A stretch of DNA of 10,128 bases, taken from an uncultured Pirellulaceae bacterium (GTDB lineage: Bacteria > Planctomycetota > Planctomycetia > Pirellulales > Pirellulaceae). Shown here piece by piece: positions 5,741 to 10,128 of this stretch. The notes under the pieces are model-generated. The model did no database searches. It worked only from the letters and a program-made list of their open reading frames with translations, and was not told where the DNA came from. How positions within the stretch are numbered: position 1 is the stretch's first letter; each line of letters begins with the position of its first letter. The position numbers were made by a program, and so were the translations under genes. The stretch lies in the NCBI GenBank assembly GCA_947258905.1, contig CAMYKF010000647.1, positions 1-10,128 of the forward strand, written 5' to 3'.

Positions 5741-6922
5741 ATGACCCCATTCCCCACGCCATGCCATGTCCCGGTTCGCGCGTCGATGCGACTGTTGCTG
5801 GGCTGCGCGGTCATGACGGCGGCACTGACCACGATGTCCGGTTGCCGCGACCAGTCGATCGGAGTTTATAAAGCGGTGCCGGTTACGCGCCAGCTGGAAA
5901 GCGATGCCAATGCGGAAGCAGTGTATCGCATGATTGCCGCGATTGCCGACCGGCCCGATGCAACCTGGTACTTCAAGATGTCCGGGCCTGTCGACGTCGT
6001 CGCGGAGCAGCAAATGGCATGGGTGGAGTTCCTGAAATCGGTGACCTTTGGCGACACAGAACCGTCATGGCAGCTGCCGGAAGACTGGAGCAGTGAAGGA
6101 TTTCAGGATATGGGCTCGTCCGGTTTCTCAATGCGAATTGCCAATATCGCGACCGCTTCCGATCTGGTTGCCGTATCGGTATCCAGCCTGCCCGCCGGTC
6201 AGGAGTTGTTGCCCAATGTCAACCGCTGGCGGGGCCAGTTGGGACTGGGGCCAACCAACGAAATGCGACTGGCCTCGCAACTCGGCGCCGTCAAAACCGA
6301 TCAGCTGATTTTCAAGGTGTTCGATGCCAGCGGTCCGGAACTGAACACGGGAATGCGTGGCGGCGGTGCGCCATTCGCCAATCGACCGCGTGGTGAAGCG
6401 CCGCGCGATCCCGCGCCCGCCGATGACGCCGAACTGACCGAACCCACTGCGCGTCCGCCCATCAACTTCACCGCACCCGATGCCTGGGTGGCTGGCGAAA
6501 CCTCCTCGTTTGTTGCCGGCCGCTGGACCAGAGAGACGCCGGACGGATCACTGGAAGTCATGTTGATGAACATGAACCCGTCTGACGAGTCCTGGAAAAT
6601 GAACGTGCAGGCATGGGCCAGCCAGGTGAAAATCCCTGAGCTGCCCGAAGTTGCTGAAATCACCGAAACAATCGAAGTCGCCGGGACGACCGGCCGCCAG
6701 GCGAAACTGCTGGGTAGCGACCCCGAAAAACCCGACAAACATCCGACGGTGATTGCGGTTATGTTTGAGAGTCCTGAAGGCAAAGGCTGGGTCGTGAAAC
6801 TGGCCGGCAGCCAGGCAGCCGTCGACGCCTCGATGAACGAATTTCAGGCGTTTTTGGAATCGATTTCCTTCGAATCCGGGCCAGCCAGCGCGGGACCAGC
6901 TGCGGATTCGGGTGTTGAATAA
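5741..6922 (+). CDS. Predicted lipoprotein with duplicated domain halves, function unknown
   Basis: From ATG 5741 the product has 393 aa. MRLLLGCAVMTAALTTMSGC (16-35) is a lipoprotein signal peptide, with Cys35 in an MSGC lipobox; ATG 5786 (signal of 20 residues) is an equally possible start. The open frame extends up to 5597, but the TATAAT box at 5681 and the signal peptide argue against that. The mature protein would be anchored to a membrane facing the periplasm. Residues 75-103 (TWYFKMSG...FLKSVTF) resemble 349-377 (GWVVKLAG...FLESISF), ungapped over 29 residues with 8 identities. Residues from 110 (WQLPEDW) to NVNRWRGQLGL (159-169) resemble the second half from FTAPDAW (243) to NVQAWASQVKI. 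A Pro/Arg/Ala-rich linker (about 205-241) separates the halves. The NVNRWRGQLGL signature is familiar to me from uncharacterised planctomycete proteins. It lies 60 bp upstream of the ResB-CcsA gene on the same strand, so a link to cytochrome c assembly is possible but only positional. Confidence 0.85.
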   Translation: MTPFPTPCHVPVRASMRLLLGCAVMTAALTTMSGCRDQSIGVYKAVPVTRQLESDANAEAVYRMIAAIADRPDATWYFKMSGPVDVVAEQQMAWVEFLKSVTFGDTEPSWQLPEDWSSEGFQDMGSSGFSMRIANIATASDLVAVSVSSLPAGQELLPNVNRWRGQLGLGPTNEMRLASQLGAVKTDQLIFKVFDASGPELNTGMRGGGAPFANRPRGEAPRDPAPADDAELTEPTARPPINFTAPDAWVAGETSSFVAGRWTRETPDGSLEVMLMNMNPSDESWKMNVQAWASQVKIPELPEVAEITETIEVAGTTGRQAKLLGSDPEKPDKHPTVIAVMFESPEGKGWVVKLAGSQAAVDASMNEFQAFLESISFESGPASAGPAADSGVE

Positions 6923-6982
6923 CAAGCGTCACGCCAAAAGTTACACGGGCATATCGTGTCAGGTTGAAAAAACGAACCATTC

Positions 6983-9900
6983 ATGAACAAAACTGAATCA
7001 GCGACAGCGACAAAGCGACCAGCCGAATTTCACTTGACTTTCCGATCGGTCATGGCGGCCGTGGGGTCACTGCGGCTGACCGTGTTCCTGTTGTCGCTGG
7101 CCCTTGTTCTGGTGTTAATTGCCACGCTGCAGCAGACGCGGCAAGATATCTATCAAGTCAAGCAACAGCACTTTAGCGCCCCCATGGTTTACATCCAGTT
7201 CCAGGAACTGTTGCCGCCGGCCTGGTTTCCCGAGACTCAGGATGTCGGCGGCGGATTTATGATGCCCAGCGGCGTTGCCGTACTGATTGCCATGCTGGTC
7301 AACTTGCTGTGCGCCCATGCGACGCGGTTTCGCGTGCAGGCCAGCGGCCGTCGCCTCACAGCGGGCTGGCTGGTGCTGGGACTGGGCGTCGCCATGACGT
7401 TGCTGGTAATCGTTAATGGAAATGTTCGCGGATTCCAGGAAACGCCGCTGATCAGCTGGCAGGGCCAGTGGATCATGTTGCAAGTCGTTTTGGGTGTGGC
7501 GGTGCTCGCCGGACTGGCGGGCGGATTCCTGTTCGAGAGTGGTGTGCGACGAGCCTTCTCACTGGCCGCCGGCATCGTGCTGGGCGGGTTGCTGGCCTGG
7601 CTGTTGTATCAGGGACAATCTGCCTTCATCGGCGATGACGCGATGCGCGTGGTGTGGCGACTGGCCCAGGGTTCCATTGCCGCCATCGTTTGCTACGTCG
7701 GCGCAGTGATGGTTTTCCGCCGCAAGGCCGGGATCGTGCTGATCCACACCGGGTTGTTGCTGTTGATGATTGGCGAGTTGTATACGACTTACGCCGCCGT
7801 GGAACAACGCATGTTCTTTTACGAAGGCGACTCGTCGCAGCACACCTACAACATCGACGAACTGGAAATGGCTGTCATCACGCCAGCTGGCGACGGCACC
7901 GAAGATGTGGTGACGATTCCCGTCCGCCGCCTGGCCGTCGACGGGATTCTTGACATCCCCGAACTGCCGTTCCGCATTCGCCCGCTGGCGTACCACCCGA
8001 ACGCAGCCACTTTCAAGAAATCACCGTCCAACGTCGTCATCCCGGGCGAGCAAGGACTGGCACGGTATTTTCGCAGCGAAAATGCCACGCCGGTTGCCGG
8101 CACGGACATGAACGAAACCAACTGGGCAGCCGCCTACGTGCAACTGCTGGGATGGGACGAGGCGGAGCAAAAGGAAATCGACCTCGGCACGTACCTGATC
8201 AGTCACTTTCTATACCGCGATATGAAATACGATCTGGACACCGTGACCGTCGATGGTCGCGAGTACCGGATCGGTTTACGCTTCAAGCACTTTTACAAAC
8301 CGTACTCGGTGCAGTTGCAGTCGACCACGCGCACCAATTACACAGGCACCAACACGCCACGCACTTACTCGTCGACCTTTCGCATCATCGATCCGGAGAA
8401 TGACCTTGATGAAGTAAAAACCGTGTCGATGAACAGTCCGCTGAGGTACAACAACGAGACTTTTTACCAGGCGGGCCATGACACGGACCAGGCGACCGGC
8501 CGCAAATGGTCGGTGCTGCAGGTGGTGCGCAATACCGGATGGATGATCCCGTATGTCAGCTGTGCCATGGTGGGTATCGGCCTGGTGTTTCATTTTCTGT
8601 CGATCTTTGTCCGCTTCGTCGAGCGAATTTCCTCACGCGAGGATCACCAGGCACGTGATCTGGTGTCGTGGGGAATCGCCATCGGGGCCCTGCTGCTGTT
8701 CGTCATGTGGGCCTGGCGGGCCGTGCCGGAACCACCACAAGTCAACGGATTCGATCTGGACCAGTTCGGCAGGGTGCCCGTGGTCTATGGCGGGCGTGTG
8801 CAACCGCTGGATTCGCTGGCCCGGTCCACGATGCGGCAGCTGCGCAAGTACGAAATCGCCGTGGACAAGGAGGGGGAGAAACAGCCGCCGATTCGCTGGC
8901 TGGCTGACTGGATTTTTGATTCGCCGGAAGCTGCCGAATATCGGATCTTCCGCATTGACGACCCGGATGTGATTTCCGGCTTGCAACTGGTTCGCCGCAA
9001 GGGTCACCTGTATTCGCTGGAAGAGATCTATCGCGCGCGGGATGAATTTGAACGTTACGTTGCCGTGGCACGCGGTGTCGCCAAACAGGACAAGGCCAAA
9101 CTGACGACATTTCAGAAAAGAATTCTCGAGCTGGACGATCACATCGACTTGCTCAACCGTCTGCGATACGCCCTGTCCAATCCGGCGGCTTTCGGCATCG
9201 ATGATCCGGTACGCACACTGGATACCGTGTTGGCGCTGGAACTGAACGTCAACCTGCCGCTGGTCCTGCCCGCCAACTGGTTGCCTGAACACGATCCGGC
9301 ATCGGGCGAAGCAGGCGAAATGCAGGAAGAATGGAAAGTTCTTTCGCCGCAACTGGCACCCGCGTGGATTCAAGGGCTGACCGGGGAATACGAAACCACG
9401 CAGCCGATGGAACTGGCGCTGCACCTGATTGACCAGCAGGTGCTCGATCAGATACGCGAAGTGATTTTGCGTCGCGAACTGGCCTTGGAATTCCTGCGTG
9501 TCGGCGGACTTAATCCCGAGGACTATACAGCAGAACAGATGGCGCAGATCGTTGAACGCTTGTTGAACAGGTCGGACGAGGGAACCCGGCGATTCGTGGA
9601 ACGGGTCGCCCGCCAGTCGGCGCCGCGCATCGAAATGGAAGCCCAGTTGCGACGCGAAGCCATGGCTGCAGAAGTGGCTGACAAGTTGCAAAGATTTGTT
9701 CCGGCCACCGACGGCGAGTTCGACTTCGAGGCCGTTCCCGATCCGCTTCCACTGGCGACGTTGAGTGCTTCGTGGCTGGACGGCAATGCCGAAGCCTTCA
9801 ACACAGCCGTCGGGCAACACTTGACCGATGTGGCTGACGCCCGGGAAGTACAGGAAAACGCGGGCAAGATGCGATGGGAACTGGTCTACAATCATCTCTC

Positions 9901-10128
9901 GCCGTTTTACCTGGCCACGTCGTTTTACATTGGCTCGCTGATTCTGTCCTTTGTTTCGTGGCTGATGATTGCAGGCGGAAAATCTACTGGCGTACTGGCC
10001 CGCATCGCCCGTGGATCGCGTCGCGCTGCTTTCTGGGTCATGATCGGGGCGCTGGTGATTCACACCGTCGGGCTGCTGATGAGGATTTACATTTCCGGTC
10101 GCCCTCCGGTTACCAATCTGTATGGCTC
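6983..10128 (+). CDS. Cytochrome c biogenesis protein, ResB-CcsA fusion (system II), 3' end outside window
   Basis: 1048 complete codons are open to the right edge. System II (CcsBA) carries heme across the membrane and attaches it to CXXCH apocytochromes outside. ResB part (about 1-545): membrane segment after SLRLTVFLLSLALVLVLIA (29-47), further hydrophobic segments near 95-113, 127-147, 162-184, 191-211, 230-246 and 250-268, then a soluble domain with YKPYSVQLQ (438-446), YTGTNTPRTYSSTFRIIDP (453-471), MNSPLRYNNETFYQAG (483-498) and VLQVVRNTGWMIPYVSC (511-527). His255 in IVLIHTG is the conserved ResB transmembrane His and a candidate heme ligand. After a segment at 561-579 comes a large extracytoplasmic region that opens with VVYGGRVQPLDSLARSTMRQL (split here as 600-620) and runs to about 970, then the CcsA core: FYLATSFYIGSLILSFVSW (975-993) and VIHTVGLLMRIYISGRPPV (1025-1043) with NLYG at the edge. 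The heme-binding WWD segment would lie beyond the window. ATG 6983 has no clear ribosome-binding site. Probably co-transcribed with the lipoprotein upstream. Confidence 0.93.
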   Translation, partial: MNKTESATATKRPAEFHLTFRSVMAAVGSLRLTVFLLSLALVLVLIATLQQTRQDIYQVKQQHFSAPMVYIQFQELLPPAWFPETQDVGGGFMMPSGVAVLIAMLVNLLCAHATRFRVQASGRRLTAGWLVLGLGVAMTLLVIVNGNVRGFQETPLISWQGQWIMLQVVLGVAVLAGLAGGFLFESGVRRAFSLAAGIVLGGLLAWLLYQGQSAFIGDDAMRVVWRLAQGSIAAIVCYVGAVMVFRRKAGIVLIHTGLLLLMIGELYTTYAAVEQRMFFYEGDSSQHTYNIDELEMAVITPAGDGTEDVVTIPVRRLAVDGILDIPELPFRIRPLAYHPNAATFKKSPSNVVIPGEQGLARYFRSENATPVAGTDMNETNWAAAYVQLLGWDEAEQKEIDLGTYLISHFLYRDMKYDLDTVTVDGREYRIGLRFKHFYKPYSVQLQSTTRTNYTGTNTPRTYSSTFRIIDPENDLDEVKTVSMNSPLRYNNETFYQAGHDTDQATGRKWSVLQVVRNTGWMIPYVSCAMVGIGLVFHFLSIFVRFVERISSREDHQARDLVSWGIAIGALLLFVMWAWRAVPEPPQVNGFDLDQFGRVPVVYGGRVQPLDSLARSTMRQLRKYEIAVDKEGEKQPPIRWLADWIFDSPEAAEYRIFRIDDPDVISGLQLVRRKGHLYSLEEIYRARDEFERYVAVARGVAKQDKAKLTTFQKRILELDDHIDLLNRLRYALSNPAAFGIDDPVRTLDTVLALELNVNLPLVLPANWLPEHDPASGEAGEMQEEWKVLSPQLAPAWIQGLTGEYETTQPMELALHLIDQQVLDQIREVILRRELALEFLRVGGLNPEDYTAEQMAQIVERLLNRSDEGTRRFVERVARQSAPRIEMEAQLRREAMAAEVADKLQRFVPATDGEFDFEAVPDPLPLATLSASWLDGNAEAFNTAVGQHLTDVADAREVQENAGKMRWELVYNHLSPFYLATSFYIGSLILSFVSWLMIAGGKSTGVLARIARGSRRAAFWVMIGALVIHTVGLLMRIYISGRPPVTNLYG

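Noticed and set aside
8633..10063. 476-aa open frame on the minus strand, antisense to the ResB-CcsA gene
   Set aside because: The plus strand encodes a continuous ResB-CcsA protein with family motifs; the antisense product is Gln/Arg/His-rich without domain signals.

Overview
The window looks like chromosomal DNA of a planctomycete, probably a Pirellulales-type bacterium. I base this on the style of the genes rather than on any marker gene. There is a fused ResB-CcsA cytochrome c assembly protein with a very large extracytoplasmic insertion, a lipoprotein carrying an NVNRWRGQLGL-type signature that I associate with planctomycete proteins, a membrane-anchored TolB-like propeller protein, weak or absent Shine-Dalgarno sequences, and long non-coding gaps filled with palindromic repeats. 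The sequence is moderately GC-rich by eye. No rRNA, tRNA, CRISPR array, transposase or phage gene was seen.

Layout from left to right. Positions 1-839 (minus strand) hold the first 279 codons of a membrane-anchored TolB/PD40 beta-propeller protein that runs off the left edge. A 399-bp divergent spacer (840-1238) contains a perfect TATAAT and several dyad-symmetric sequences. The gene at 1239-2489 (plus) encodes a FAD-dependent enzyme with the diagnostic residues of a flavin-dependent halogenase of the CmlS/phenol-halogenase type. A gap of about 560 bp (2490-3051) follows. It has no convincing gene but holds a 24-bp perfect palindrome and three copies, in direct and inverted orientation, of a short repeat. 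Positions 3052-3978 encode a conserved 308-aa protein of unknown function. A repeat element of about 208 bp with imperfect terminal inverted repeats (3986-4193) separates it from fumarylacetoacetase (4235-5578). A TATAAT box at 5681 precedes a lipoprotein with duplicated domain halves (5741-6922). Sixty bases later comes the ResB-CcsA fusion (6983 to the right edge, 1048 complete codons, still open).

How the genes may work together. Fumarylacetoacetase is the last enzyme of the homogentisate branch of tyrosine and phenylalanine breakdown. The uncharacterised 308-aa protein directly upstream may belong to the same or a related aromatic pathway, but this rests only on position. The lipoprotein and the ResB-CcsA fusion are close and co-directional and may form one transcription unit concerned with the outer face of the cytoplasmic membrane and c-type cytochrome maturation. 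The halogenase stands alone: no NRPS, PKS, flavin reductase or transporter is visible in the window, so its substrate cannot be deduced.

The two most informative gene calls at the edges (1-839 minus and 6983-10128 plus) are open reading frames without a stop inside the window. The most notable items are the halogenase signature, the uncharacterised neighbour of fumarylacetoacetase, the duplicated and apparently permuted lipoprotein, and the extra transmembrane block inside the ResB part of the fusion.
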